The position numbers and the translations under genes are program-made. 64,000 nucleotides of DNA from Massilibacteroides sp. GTDB lineage: Bacteria; Bacteroidota; Bacteroidia; Bacteroidales; Tannerellaceae. The stretch lies in assembly GCF_028705895.1 (NCBI RefSeq), contig NZ_JAQWCQ010000002.1, forward strand, positions 54,294-118,293, in the 5' to 3' direction. Below are positions 46,890-56,263 of this stretch, one piece after another; the stretch's first letter is position 1, and every line of letters starts with the position of its first letter. The notes beneath the pieces are model-generated. The model was not told the DNA's origin. It did not search any database and worked only from the letters and a program-made list of their open reading frames with translations.

Positions 46890-48138
46890 TAAGGTATTTA
46901 TCATAACCTGCTTTTTATTCGTCCAGTTCTCCTTATTTGCTCAGAACAATACGAATTCTCCTTATACACGTTATGGTTATGGAGAGTTAGGAAATAAGTC
47001 GTTTGGAGCAGGACGAGCTATGGGCGGAATTGGCTATGGACTAAGATCGTCCAAACAAATAAACCCCATGAATCCGGCATCATATAGTGCCATTGATACA
47101 ATGACATTTCTCTTTGATTTTGGTGTTTACGGACAGCTATCCTGGTTTGATGACGGAACCAATAAACAAAAAAACAAGAATGGTAATGTCGAATATATCG
47201 CATTGCAATTTCCGATAACAAACAGGTTGGCAATGAGTGCCGGAATCTTACCCTTTTCATATGTCGGATATGATTTTAACCATGTAGAGACAGTTGAGGG
47301 GGAAACATTTGTTAACAATTTTACCGGCAAAGGAGGATTAAACGATATCTACGCCGGCCTGTCTATGGATATATGGAAGAAGCGTCTTTCAGTTGGTGCA
47401 AATGTTGGTTATCTTTTTGGTTCCGTTACGCATAGTAGCTTATTGAGCTTTCCTTCATCTACGTCGGCATTAGGGATAGAAAAGAAACAGGAGATAAAAG
47501 TGAATGATTTGAAACTGGATTTAGGTATTCAATACACACATCCGTTAAGTAAAACCGAACAAATGACATTCGGGTTGGCTTATACTCCTTCGAATAAATT
47601 GAATACAAAGGTTTATAACTCGGTTCTCGAAGGTTCCGTGCTGACGATCGATACGTTGTCTAATTCCGTTTTCGATATTCCTGCTTCATATGGTTTCGGA
47701 TTATCGTATGTGAAACAGAATAAACTGACAGCCGGGCTGGATTTTCTTTACGAAGAATGGGATAAAGCTACCTTTGGAGATGAAACGGATTTGTTCAATA
47801 ATCGTTATCGTGTAGCGGGAGGGATTGAGTTTATTCCCGGTTATATGGAACGTTCCTTTTTTAAACGTATAAGATACCGTGCGGGTGTTCACTATGGTAA
47901 TTCTTATCAAAAAGTTAATGCAAACACTTTAGGGACAAACGATAATGGATATGATGATTATGGAGCAAGTATAGGATTTGGATTGCCTTTGATAGATAAC
48001 CGTTCGTTCTTGAATCTCTCGTTTGAGTATATGAGAATTAAGCCTCAGGCAAGATCCATGATCGATGAACAATACTTCAAAATAACAGTAAACTACACGT
48101 TCAACGAACAATGGTTCTATAAATTCAAATTAAAATAA
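46876..48138 (+). CDS. Outer-membrane beta-barrel protein (FadL/PorV-like), function unknown
   Basis: A 420-residue exported protein with signal peptide MLKINKVFIITCFLFVQFSLFAQ. Mature start NNTNSPYTRYGYGELGNKSFGAGRAMGG and NPASYSAIDTMTF resemble the N-terminal plug region of FadL-like barrels, the class that includes the T9SS protein PorV. Alternating hydrophobic strands continue to a C-terminal strand (KITVNYTFNEQWFYKFKLK). It starts 14 bp inside coaX, so translation is probably coupled, and is followed by a TPR protein after 27 bp. Substrate and role are unknown; it belongs to a conserved-looking envelope run with lptC and ppiD. Confidence 0.78.
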   Translation: MLKINKVFIITCFLFVQFSLFAQNNTNSPYTRYGYGELGNKSFGAGRAMGGIGYGLRSSKQINPMNPASYSAIDTMTFLFDFGVYGQLSWFDDGTNKQKNKNGNVEYIALQFPITNRLAMSAGILPFSYVGYDFNHVETVEGETFVNNFTGKGGLNDIYAGLSMDIWKKRLSVGANVGYLFGSVTHSSLLSFPSSTSALGIEKKQEIKVNDLKLDLGIQYTHPLSKTEQMTFGLAYTPSNKLNTKVYNSVLEGSVLTIDTLSNSVFDIPASYGFGLSYVKQNKLTAGLDFLYEEWDKATFGDETDLFNNRYRVAGGIEFIPGYMERSFFKRIRYRAGVHYGNSYQKVNANTLGTNDNGYDDYGASIGFGLPLIDNRSFLNLSFEYMRIKPQARSMIDEQYFKITVNYTFNEQWFYKFKLK

Positions 48139-48165
48139 CAGAAAATTAAAACTCAAAGAAAAAAT

Positions 48166-49530
48166 ATGAAAACGAAAGTAGTATTATTGGCAACCGGATT
48201 ACTGTTATCTGTGTCCGGTGCTTTCGCTCAAAAAGGAGTCGATAATGGAACCCGATTTGGTTCAGGAGAAGATAGTATTCGTTGTATAACCAATATAAGC
48301 TTGTTTGGCCCTTATGCTAAATCAGGTGATTACAAGAGTGCTTTAGAACCTTGGCAGATCGCTTATAATGAATGTCCGGCAGCAACTAAAGACATCTATC
48401 TTTATGGTGTTCGTATCGTAGAATGGCAGTTTTTAAATGAGAAAGACCCGGCAAAAAAAACTGAATATCTTAATAAACTTATGGCTGTTTATGATCAACG
48501 CGTAAAATATTTCGGGGATGATCGTCGTTATGGAAAAGATTGGATTGTTTCTCGTAAAGCGCAGGACTATGTGAAATTAGCAGGAGAAAATGCCGACTTT
48601 AATATGATGTATGGCTGGCTTAAAGAAGTTGTAGATGAATTTGGACAAAAGACTGAACCTTTGGCCGTAAATCTTTTCATGTTTGCCTCACATCAACGAC
48701 TCATTGCTGATCCTGAAAAGAAGGGCGAGTTTGTTGAGAACTATCTGAAATCTACAGGAATTCTGGAAGCACAGTTAGAAGCGGCCAAAGCTGCCAATAA
48801 CGAAAAGGAAATAACTGCTTTAACTACATTTAAAAGTAGTATTGATGCAAGCTTTGCAGGAAGTGGTGCTGCGGATTGCGATCTGTTGCAGAATCTATAT
48901 GCCGATAAAGTAGAACAGAATAAAGATAATATAGAGTTTCTTAAGGAAACGATCTCTTTGCTTCGCAGAGTACGTTGTCAGGAAATTGAAGCTTATTTTG
49001 CCGCATCCGGTTATGTTCATGCAAAAGAACCTTCGGCAGAATCTGCTGTAGGACTTGGTAAACAAGCTGTAAAAAAGAAAGACTATAATGCAGCTATTTC
49101 ATTCTTTGAAGAAGCGGCAAGTTTGGAAACTGACGCATTAGCCAAAGCGGATGATTACTATCTGATCGCATTGTTGAGCTTTGAACAGAATAGCTATTCA
49201 AAAGCAAGACAATACTGTTTGAAAGCCTTAGAAAACAATCCGAATTATGGAAATGCCTATTTATTAATCGGTAAAATGTATGCAGCAACTGCCGGCTCAA
49301 TTTATCCTAATGATGCGGTGTTGAAGAAAACTGTTTATTATGCTGCTGTGGATAAATTCGAAAAAGCAAAACAAGTTGATTCTTCGTGTGCTGCTGATGC
49401 TTCTGCTCTGATTTCTACTTATCGTGCTTATTTCCCTTCTACAGAAGAGATTTTCATGCATCCTGATTTGGAAAAAGGTAAAGCTGTCACAATCGGAGGT
49501 TGGATCGGTGAACGTACTGTTGTAAGATAA
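48166..49530 (+). CDS. Periplasmic TPR-repeat protein
   Basis: A 454-residue exported protein with signal peptide MKTKVVLLATGLLLSVSGAFAQ. The rest is almost entirely helical. Two C-terminal TPR units are clear: AVKKKDYNAAISFFEEAASL (about residues 300-319) and LLSFEQNSYSKARQYCLKALENNPNYGNAY (read in parts), and an N-terminal unit around SGDYKSALEPWQIAYNECP. Conserved Cys pairs (RCITN, NECPA, ADCDLL, RRVRCQE) could form disulfides. Common among Bacteroidetes but with no described function known to me. It is placed between the outer-membrane protein and lptC, all on the plus strand with gaps under 30 bp. Confidence 0.82.
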   Translation: MKTKVVLLATGLLLSVSGAFAQKGVDNGTRFGSGEDSIRCITNISLFGPYAKSGDYKSALEPWQIAYNECPAATKDIYLYGVRIVEWQFLNEKDPAKKTEYLNKLMAVYDQRVKYFGDDRRYGKDWIVSRKAQDYVKLAGENADFNMMYGWLKEVVDEFGQKTEPLAVNLFMFASHQRLIADPEKKGEFVENYLKSTGILEAQLEAAKAANNEKEITALTTFKSSIDASFAGSGAADCDLLQNLYADKVEQNKDNIEFLKETISLLRRVRCQEIEAYFAASGYVHAKEPSAESAVGLGKQAVKKKDYNAAISFFEEAASLETDALAKADDYYLIALLSFEQNSYSKARQYCLKALENNPNYGNAYLLIGKMYAATAGSIYPNDAVLKKTVYYAAVDKFEKAKQVDSSCAADASALISTYRAYFPSTEEIFMHPDLEKGKAVTIGGWIGERTVVR

Positions 49531-49544
49531 TATAAAAGTATAGA

Positions 49545-50180
49545 ATGCGTTTTCTTTGTAAAACGAATAATGCACAAAGCATAACAGCTAATATAACATT
49601 AGTTGTTATGCTTCTTTTATTTCTGCTTTCTTGTGGAAAAGAAAAAACAGAAGTTGTTGAGGTCGTTTTTGATCCCGAAACGACTTATACAATGAAAGCA
49701 ACAGATATTACAGAATTAATCTCTGATTCAGGAGTTATCCGCTATAAAATAATTGCTAAAGAATGGTATGTGTATGATAAAGCAGAAGAACCTTATTGGT
49801 TGTTTCCAAAAGGAGCATACCTGGAACGTTTCGATTCTTTATTTAATAAAGATGCAAGTATTAAAGCAGATACCATTTATCGTTATGTAAAGAAGGATTT
49901 GTGGGAACTGATTGGAAATGTGAAAGTTCTAAGTTTAAAAGGAGAGAAGTTTGATACGGATCATCTTTTTTGGGATCAGAAAGCCGGCAGATTTTACTCA
50001 GATGAATATATCCGGGTTGAACGAGAAGATAAAATTATCACTGGAATTGGTTTCGAGTCTAATCAAGATATGACAAAATATAATGTGTTTGATTCACAAG
50101 CCATTTTACCTGTGAACGAAATGGCTTCTGATACTACGACGGAAGTTGCTGATTCGACTCTTGTATTGCCTGTCGATTAA
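49545..50180 (+). CDS. lptC: LptC, lipopolysaccharide export protein
   Basis: Bitopic inner-membrane protein of the Lpt bridge, passing LPS from LptB2FG to LptA. The 211-residue product has an N-terminal hydrophobic segment ending LLLFLLSCGKEK; in this phylum the Cys may be lipidated, which would make it a lipoprotein instead. The following domain fits the LptC beta-jellyroll: MKATDITELISDSGVIRYKI, YWLFPKGAYLERFD, VKVLSLKGEKFDTDHLFWD, and KIITGIGFESNQDMTKYNVF. The start at 49545 is 14 bp after the TPR gene. ppiD follows after 103 bp. lptE lies at 60019 in the same direction. Confidence 0.88.
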   Translation: MRFLCKTNNAQSITANITLVVMLLLFLLSCGKEKTEVVEVVFDPETTYTMKATDITELISDSGVIRYKIIAKEWYVYDKAEEPYWLFPKGAYLERFDSLFNKDASIKADTIYRYVKKDLWELIGNVKVLSLKGEKFDTDHLFWDQKAGRFYSDEYIRVEREDKIITGIGFESNQDMTKYNVFDSQAILPVNEMASDTTTEVADSTLVLPVD

Positions 50181-50283
50181 CCATCGGCTAAAAAAAATAG
50201 AATAAAAGAGATAATAAATTCTTTTTTTGTATCTTCGTGCGCTTAAAATGGAGAATATAAACTTTAAAAAACAAATAATATAA

Positions 50284-52410
50284 ATGGCTACGCTTGAAAA
50301 AATTAGAAACAAGGCCGGACTTTTGGTTGTTGTTGTCGGAGTGGCTTTGTTCGCCTTCATTATTGGAGACTTCTTAAATTCCGGATCAACCTTTTTTAGA
50401 CAATCTCAAGAAAAAATTGCCGAAATTAATGGAGAAGTAATCAGTATTCATGATTATCAGGCGCGAGTGGATGAAATGACTGAGGTGTATAAAATGCAGA
50501 CCGGTTCGAATAATTTATCCGAAGAGTTGATGAGTCAGGTACGCGAATCAGTGTTTCAATCTATCACACAAGAAACATTATTAAAAGAACTTACTTCAAA
50601 AATTGGTATAACCGTAACTCCTGAGGAGTTGTTTGATATGGTACAAGGGGAAAATGTATCTCCGATGATTCAACAAATGCCAATGTTTCAAAATCCTGAA
50701 ACGAAAACTTTTGATAAAGCAGCTTTATTGAATTTTCTTAAAACAATAGATGATGATAATATTGCTACATTCCCGGCAGACCAACAGGGACAGTTGATTC
50801 AGGCAAAAAACTTTTGGTTGTTTTGGGAAAAGAATATCAAACAGCAGGCTTTGAATAATAAAGTTAGTACATTATTAGCAAAAACTATTTCTGCTAATGT
50901 GTTAGATGCAAAAGACCTGTTTGAGTCTAAAGCTGAAAATTCAGATATTTTATATACGCATCAATCTTATAGTACTATTCCGGACTCTGCTGTAGTTGTT
51001 TCGGATAGTGAGGTTAAAAAAATGTACGAACAACGAAAAGAGGCATATAAACAAGACGAAGGACGTGTTATTAAATATATATCAGTAGATATTACGCCAA
51101 GTCAGGAAGATTATGACAAAGCGAAAGGAGAAGCGGAAAAACTTCGTGAGGAGTTGATCACTTCAGATAAAGTTGCCGATATTGTAAACGATGCATCTGA
51201 AACTCCTTATGTTAATGCTTTTGTTAGTAATAAGAGCCTTGATTCCAAAGCCAAAGTTTTTGTTAATACTTCAGAAGTCGGAACCGTGTCGGACATTGAT
51301 TTCCAAGATAATAAATATCGCTTCATGAAATTTGTTGATAAAACTGTAGCTCCAGATTCCGTAAAAGTAGCTCATATCATGTTAGCTACAACGTCAACAG
51401 CTCAGGCTGATAGCTTGAAAACAGTTCTTGATAAAGGAGGTAATTTTGGAGAATTGGCAAAAGAATACTCGCTGGATACTAATTCTGCTCAAAACAATGG
51501 TGAGTTAGGTTGGTTTACTGAAATTGCAGCATTGAGTAATATAAATGAAGAGTTTAAAAATGCAGTCTTTTCTTTGCCGGTAAACTCAGTAAGCATTGTT
51601 GAAAGTCTATACGGAATACATATTATTAAAGTGCTCGAAAAAACTTCTTCAGTTGAAAAATATAAGTTGGCTAATGTTGAATTTACGGTAACACCAAGTT
51701 CTAAAACATATAGTAATATATATAATGATTTGAATCAGTTTGTTGCAAAGAATAATAAAGCTGACAAATTAGATGAAGCTGCAAAAGAAGCCGGTTATAG
51801 TTTAACGTCTAATGTGACGGTAACAGCTAAAGATCAGACTTTAGGATTTATTCAAAATAGTCGCCCGGTAATACGTTGGGCCTTTGAACACGATAAAGGT
51901 AATATGTCCGAAATTTTCGAGTGTGATAATAGATTTGTTGTTGCAGCCGTTCAGGGAAAACTAAAAGAAGGTTATAGATCCTTGAATTCTCTATCTGCAG
52001 AGTTAAAAAGAGAATTAGCTATACAGAAGAAAGGTGAAAAAATTGTAGAAGATCTTACTTCAAAGAATTTTACTTCATTAGAAGCATATGCCGGAGTAAC
52101 AGGAAATGCTGTTGACACTGTTAAGTTCATAAATTTTGCGACGAGAAGTATTGCAGGTATGGGTGTTGAACCTAAGTTAAATGCTTATATTTCATTAGCA
52201 AAAATAAATGAATTGAACGCACCTGTTGCAGGAACGAATGGCGTATATATCTTTAAGGTCTATAATAGAGAAAAAAGCGCAGAAGAATATAATGAGAAAA
52301 ATTTGATAGAAGAATTGAATCAGGCGAATCTTTATAGAATTGGCTATGGTTTATCAGCGGAACTTGTGAAAATGTCTGAAATAAAAGATAATCGTATTCG
52401 CTTCTATTAA
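50284..52410 (+). CDS. ppiD: Peptidyl-prolyl isomerase PpiD (SurA-type periplasmic chaperone)
   Basis: A 708-residue inner-membrane-anchored periplasmic folding factor. An N-terminal helix (KAGLLVVVVGVALFAFIIGDFL region, residues 11-32) is followed by a SurA-N chaperone domain (EINGEVISIHDYQARVDEM) and a parvulin domain (VKVAHIMLATTSTAQADSL, LAKEYSLDTNSAQNNGELGWF, GIHIIKV; about residues 358-455), then a second, divergent parvulin-like half. Length is typical of Bacteroidetes PpiD. It sits between lptC and rlmN and is followed by a strong terminator. It probably assists outer-membrane protein folding near the Sec translocon. Confidence 0.93.
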   Translation: MATLEKIRNKAGLLVVVVGVALFAFIIGDFLNSGSTFFRQSQEKIAEINGEVISIHDYQARVDEMTEVYKMQTGSNNLSEELMSQVRESVFQSITQETLLKELTSKIGITVTPEELFDMVQGENVSPMIQQMPMFQNPETKTFDKAALLNFLKTIDDDNIATFPADQQGQLIQAKNFWLFWEKNIKQQALNNKVSTLLAKTISANVLDAKDLFESKAENSDILYTHQSYSTIPDSAVVVSDSEVKKMYEQRKEAYKQDEGRVIKYISVDITPSQEDYDKAKGEAEKLREELITSDKVADIVNDASETPYVNAFVSNKSLDSKAKVFVNTSEVGTVSDIDFQDNKYRFMKFVDKTVAPDSVKVAHIMLATTSTAQADSLKTVLDKGGNFGELAKEYSLDTNSAQNNGELGWFTEIAALSNINEEFKNAVFSLPVNSVSIVESLYGIHIIKVLEKTSSVEKYKLANVEFTVTPSSKTYSNIYNDLNQFVAKNNKADKLDEAAKEAGYSLTSNVTVTAKDQTLGFIQNSRPVIRWAFEHDKGNMSEIFECDNRFVVAAVQGKLKEGYRSLNSLSAELKRELAIQKKGEKIVEDLTSKNFTSLEAYAGVTGNAVDTVKFINFATRSIAGMGVEPKLNAYISLAKINELNAPVAGTNGVYIFKVYNREKSAEEYNEKNLIEELNQANLYRIGYGLSAELVKMSEIKDNRIRFY

Positions 52411-52435
52411 TTCGAAAGATAAATAGGATATTAAG

Positions 52436-52468
52436 ACTGCCGTGCAGAAATGTGCGGCAGTTTTTTTT
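52436..52468 (+). terminator. Intrinsic terminator after ppiD
   Basis: ACTGCCG (52436-52442) pairs with CGGCAGT (52455-52461), followed by a run of eight T. It ends the coaX-ppiD transcript; the rlmN -7 box TAACTTTG starts at its last T (52468-52475). Confidence 0.8.
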
Positions 52469-52475
52469 AACTTTG
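52468..52475 (+). promoter_or_regulatory. Bacteroidetes -7 promoter element for rlmN
   Basis: TAACTTTG (TAnnTTTG), 24 bp before the rlmN ATG and immediately after the ppiD terminator. Confidence 0.5.
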
Positions 52476-52499
52476 TCTGTCTAAATAGGAATTAAAGGT

Positions 52500-53522
52500 A
52501 TGGATGAAAAAAAGTTTTTATTGGGTAAAACTTTGTCAGAACTAAAAAATATTGTTTCCGAAGTTGGATTGCCTGTTTATGCTGCAGGTCAGATTGCCGA
52601 TTGGCTTTATAAGAAAAAAGTATCTTTGATCTCAGATATGACAAATATTTCATTGGCAAACAGGACTAAGCTGGAAGAACTATATCAAGTTGGTGTGTCA
52701 GAGCCTGTTCATTCAATGAAGTCTATTGATGGAACAGTTAAATACCTTTTTGAAGTTAATAAAAAACGTACCGTTGAGACTGTATATATTCCGACAGATG
52801 ATCGTGCAACCTTGTGTGTGTCATCTCAGGTGGGATGTAAAATGAATTGTTTGTTTTGTATGACTGGTAAACAAGGATTTACTGCAAATCTTACATCCAA
52901 TGAAATTATGAATCAGATCAGATCGGTACCTGATGCTGAAAAATTAACAAACCTGGTTTTTATGGGAATGGGTGAACCTTTAGATAATACAGACGAATTA
53001 TTTAAAGTCCTGGAAATTCTAACCTCTTCATATGGTTATGCATGGAGTCCAAAGCGTATTACCGTTTCTACAATAGGTATAACCAAAGGCTTAAAACAAT
53101 TTCTCGATGAAAGCGATTGTCACTTAGCCGTGAGCCTTCATTCTCCATTTCCAAATGAAAGACTTAATCTTATGCCGGTTGAGAAGGCGTATCCTTCGCA
53201 TGAAGTAATAGATTTGATTAGAAAATATGATTTTGCTCATCAACGAAGAGTCTCTTTTGAATATATTGTTTTTAATGATCTTAATGATACTTCTCGCCAT
53301 GCTGACGAACTTGCTGCTTTGCTACGGGGCATTCCATGTCGCGTGAACCTGATACGCTTTCACGCTATTCCTAATGTCGATTTGACAAGTCCTGACATGA
53401 ATAAAATGATGAAGTTTCGTGACATGTTGAATTCTAAAGGTGTTGTCTGTACAATAAGATCTTCGCGGGGAGAAGATATTTTTGCGGCATGTGGAATGCT
53501 CTCAAGCGCAAAAGAGAGCTGA
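52500..53522 (+). CDS. rlmN: Dual-specificity 23S rRNA/tRNA methyltransferase RlmN
   Basis: Radical SAM methyltransferase adding C2-methyl to A2503 of 23S rRNA and A37 of some tRNAs. The 340-residue product shows the radical SAM motif CKMNCLFC (CxxxCxxC), preceded by TLCVSSQVG, then FMGMGEPLDN, the methyl-transfer Cys region VRFHAIP-type (here LIRFHAIPNVD), and the catalytic Cys near the end in RGEDIFAACGML. An N-terminal helical RNA-binding domain is present (AAGQIADWLYKK). Length is normal. It begins its own transcript. Confidence 0.96.
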   Translation: MDEKKFLLGKTLSELKNIVSEVGLPVYAAGQIADWLYKKKVSLISDMTNISLANRTKLEELYQVGVSEPVHSMKSIDGTVKYLFEVNKKRTVETVYIPTDDRATLCVSSQVGCKMNCLFCMTGKQGFTANLTSNEIMNQIRSVPDAEKLTNLVFMGMGEPLDNTDELFKVLEILTSSYGYAWSPKRITVSTIGITKGLKQFLDESDCHLAVSLHSPFPNERLNLMPVEKAYPSHEVIDLIRKYDFAHQRRVSFEYIVFNDLNDTSRHADELAALLRGIPCRVNLIRFHAIPNVDLTSPDMNKMMKFRDMLNSKGVVCTIRSSRGEDIFAACGMLSSAKES

Positions 53523-53552
53523 TGAATCTAATCTTTGTTAATTAAAAAAAGT

Positions 53553-53560
53553 ATATTTGT
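53553..53560 (+). promoter_or_regulatory. Bacteroidetes -7 promoter element for the DUF4837 gene
   Basis: TATATTTG (TAnnTTTG), 20 bp before the ATG at 53581. No TTG at the standard spacing. Confidence 0.4.
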
Positions 53561-53580
53561 AAAATATAAATCGAATAAAT

Positions 53581-54618
53581 ATGAAAACACATTATTTGCT
53601 AATTAACACATTACTTTTAATTCTGTTTTTAGGAGGGTGTAATTCTTCAGGTTTAGTTTTACCACAAGGAACAGGTTGGCCTTATGAAGCAGTAGTTGTA
53701 ATGAATCAAAAATATTGGGATAATGAAGTTGGAGCTGCACTACAGAAAAATATGGGGGCACCAATTCCATTCTTACCACGCCCTGAACCGGCTATGAAGT
53801 TGACCAAGATAATTCCTCAACATTTTGATGGTATTCTGCAATATGCAAAAAATATTGTTATTATAAATATTAATGCTTCAACATATACAAAAGTATCTTT
53901 AAATCATGAAGTGAATAAATGGGCTCAGAATCAAGTGGTTTTGAAAGTCTCTTCACCAGATGAAAAAATGCTTATCGATTTTTTACAGAATCAACCCGAT
54001 GCTATTGTTGACTTCTTTACTAAAGTGGAGATGAAAAGAGCACTCAGCGTTGTTGAAGAAAAATACAGTGTTCCTGTAATGGAAAAATTAGAAGCTAAAT
54101 TTGGGATACGTTTGAATGTGCCTTCAGATATGACATCATTCCGTGATACAACGGATTTTTTCTGGACATCCAACAATGCAACATCGAGTAGGATGGACGT
54201 GGTTGTTTATTCCTTCCCATATTCAGATAAAAACACATTTACTGTGGATTATCTGATTAATAAAAGAGATTCTGTATTACGGGAAAATCTGCCGGGAGCC
54301 TACCCCAATTCATTTATGGCAACAGAATTAAGAGCTCCGATTGATTATAAGGCTATTACATTCCTTGGAAAATATGCGGGAGTAACAAGAGGCCTATGGA
54401 AAATGGTAGGAGATATGATGGGAGGACCATTTGTGAGTTTGACACGTTTAGATGAAAAAAATAATAAGGTAATAGTGGCTGAAGTTTTTGTATATGCGCC
54501 CGAATCTGATAAAAGAAATGTTATCAGACGCGGAGAGGCGTCTCTATATACCTTACGTTTACAAGATGAATTTAATATCTCACTTGACAAATCGTTGGAT
54601 GAGAAAAAAAGCAATTAA
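53581..54618 (+). CDS. DUF4837-family lipoprotein
   Basis: A 345-residue lipoprotein: signal MKTHYLLINTLLLILFLGGC gives lipidated Cys20. The mature part starts NSSGLVLPQGTGWPYEAVVV and has the alternating alpha/beta pattern of DUF4837, a Bacteroidetes-specific family with no function known to me (LPRPEPAMKLTKIIPQHF; DTTDFFWTSNNATSSRMDVV). Length is typical. It lies between rlmN and pdxA, the gap to pdxA being 12 bp, so pdxA may depend on its transcript. Confidence 0.85.
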   Translation: MKTHYLLINTLLLILFLGGCNSSGLVLPQGTGWPYEAVVVMNQKYWDNEVGAALQKNMGAPIPFLPRPEPAMKLTKIIPQHFDGILQYAKNIVIININASTYTKVSLNHEVNKWAQNQVVLKVSSPDEKMLIDFLQNQPDAIVDFFTKVEMKRALSVVEEKYSVPVMEKLEAKFGIRLNVPSDMTSFRDTTDFFWTSNNATSSRMDVVVYSFPYSDKNTFTVDYLINKRDSVLRENLPGAYPNSFMATELRAPIDYKAITFLGKYAGVTRGLWKMVGDMMGGPFVSLTRLDEKNNKVIVAEVFVYAPESDKRNVIRRGEASLYTLRLQDEFNISLDKSLDEKKSN

Positions 54619-54630
54619 ACGATAATATTG

Positions 54631-55731
54631 ATGGACAACAGGCTAATTAAAGTTGGGATAACGCATGGCGATATTAATGGTATTGGTTATGAGGTTATTT
54701 TAAAAACTTTTTCAGATAATAGGGTGGCAGAATTATGTACACCTATCATTTATGGCTCTTCTAAAATAGCAGCTTATCATAGAAAAGCTCTGGATCTGGC
54801 ACCGGTTAATATGAATGTGATATCCAATGCGGAAGATGCTGGCGAAAACAGGTTGAATATTATAAATTGTGTTGATGATGAAACTAAAGTAGAATTAGCG
54901 CAGTCAACCAAAGTTGCTGGAGAAGCTGCATATAAAGCGCTCGAAACTGCAGTCTCAGATCTGAAAAAAGGCCTGATTGATGTTCTCGTAACAGCTCCGA
55001 TCAACAAAAATAATATTCAGAATGACGACTTTACTTTTCCAGGACATACGGAATATCTTGAAAAATGTTTCAATCAGAATGGGACAAATGCATTGATGAT
55101 TCTGATGAAAGAAGAGCTTCGTGTAGCCCTTGTTACAGGACATATTCCTTTATCGGAAGTCGTGAAAAAAGTTGATAAAGAAACGATCGTTGATAAACTT
55201 CTGGTTTTTAATAAATCATTAATTCAGGATTTTGGAGTAATAAAACCTCGTATTGCGGTTTTGTCTTTAAATCCTCATGCCGGAGATAGAGGATTAATCG
55301 GTAATGAGGAAGAGACCGTTATATTGCCTGCAATGCAAGAGGCCGAATCTAAAGGAGTAATGTCGTTTGGTCCTTATCCGGCCGACGGTTTTTTTGGCTC
55401 GTCTATGTACGAAGAGTTTGACGGTGTTCTTGCTATGTATCATGATCAGGGATTGGCACCGTTTAAAACGCTGGCAATGGAAGAAGGCGTTAATTTTACT
55501 GCCGGATTGCCGATTGTCCGTACATCTCCGGCTCATGGTACAGCTTATGATATTGCCGGAAAAAATATTGCATCAGAAGTTTCATTCAGACAGGCACTCT
55601 ATACTGCGATGGATGTGTACAGATGTAGAATAGCTTATAAAGAAGCTACAGCCAACCCTTTACGTAAACAGTATTTTGATAAAGGCGGTGATAACGAGAA
55701 GTTGGATTTGACGAAAGACGATGAAGCTTAA
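54631..55731 (+). CDS. pdxA: 4-hydroxythreonine-4-phosphate dehydrogenase
   Basis: Zn-dependent NAD(P) dehydrogenase of pyridoxal phosphate synthesis (DXP-dependent route). I start at the ATG at 54631; the codon before it is an in-frame TTG. The product of about 366 residues shows KVGITHGDINGIGYEVIL at the N-terminus, TAPINKNNIQ, FPGHTEYLEK (metal His), LSLNPHAGDRGLIGNEE (metal His), YHDQGLAPFKTL (metal His), and RTSPAHGTAYDIAGK. All three metal His positions are present. Length is slightly above the 330 of E. coli due to a charged C-terminal tail. Other pdx genes are not in the window. Confidence 0.95.
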   Translation: MDNRLIKVGITHGDINGIGYEVILKTFSDNRVAELCTPIIYGSSKIAAYHRKALDLAPVNMNVISNAEDAGENRLNIINCVDDETKVELAQSTKVAGEAAYKALETAVSDLKKGLIDVLVTAPINKNNIQNDDFTFPGHTEYLEKCFNQNGTNALMILMKEELRVALVTGHIPLSEVVKKVDKETIVDKLLVFNKSLIQDFGVIKPRIAVLSLNPHAGDRGLIGNEEETVILPAMQEAESKGVMSFGPYPADGFFGSSMYEEFDGVLAMYHDQGLAPFKTLAMEEGVNFTAGLPIVRTSPAHGTAYDIAGKNIASEVSFRQALYTAMDVYRCRIAYKEATANPLRKQYFDKGGDNEKLDLTKDDEA

Positions 55732-55756
55732 TTTTTTTTTGTAAAAAAAGAATGTG

Positions 55757-55764
55757 TAAGTTTG
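55757..55764 (+). promoter_or_regulatory. Bacteroidetes -7 promoter element for the lipid cassette
   Basis: TAAGTTTG (TAnnTTTG), 28 bp before the cytidylyltransferase ATG at 55793. It suggests the four lipid genes have their own promoter. Confidence 0.45.
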
Positions 55765-55792
55765 TATCATAAATTATAACGATACTATTTGT

Positions 55793-56257
55793 ATGTTTAA
55801 GGATAAGACGATTGTATATACTTCGGGTACATTTGATATGTTTCATTATAATCATTTGCGAATGATCAATTATGCCCGTAGTTTAGCTGATATTTTGATA
55901 GTAGGAGTAAGTACGGACGAATTAGTTTCGTCATATAAAGCAGCTCCTATTATCCCTTTCAATGAAAGACTTCAGATAATAGAAGCATTAAAGACTCCTG
56001 ATATTGTAATACCCCAACACTCTTTGGATCATACCGAAATTGTGAAAAAGCTAAATATTGATGCATTTGTTGTAGGGGATGATTGGTTCGGTAAATATGA
56101 TTACCTGAAGGATTTAGGTGTACAGGTGTTCTATTTTCCTTACGGGACAGGTGTCTCTTCATCCACACTAAAAAAAGCAATTCACGATTCTTACGAGGCA
56201 AATTTAAAGCTTCAACAAAAAGCTAAGCCGGTAACGGTTAAACATAGTGTGGAATAA
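55793..56257 (+). CDS. Cytidylyltransferase (glycerol-3-phosphate/alcohol-phosphate type)
   Basis: A 154-residue nucleotidyltransferase of the TagD/ECT class, expected to make a CDP-alcohol from CTP and an alcohol phosphate. The nucleotide motif reads GTFDMFHYNHLR (residues 12-23), so HxNH replaces the usual HxGH; VVGDDWFGK and the ISSTxI-like loop (GVSSSTLKKA) are present. The first His pair is intact. A C-terminal basic tail (LQQKAKPVTVKHSVE) extends beyond TagD. No teichoic acid genes are near, and the next genes encode an SDR, a CDP-alcohol phosphatidyltransferase and an acyltransferase, so it probably supplies the headgroup donor. The specific alcohol is unknown. Confidence 0.85.
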   Translation: MFKDKTIVYTSGTFDMFHYNHLRMINYARSLADILIVGVSTDELVSSYKAAPIIPFNERLQIIEALKTPDIVIPQHSLDHTEIVKKLNIDAFVVGDDWFGKYDYLKDLGVQVFYFPYGTGVSSSTLKKAIHDSYEANLKLQQKAKPVTVKHSVE

Positions 56258-56263
56258 CGCTTT

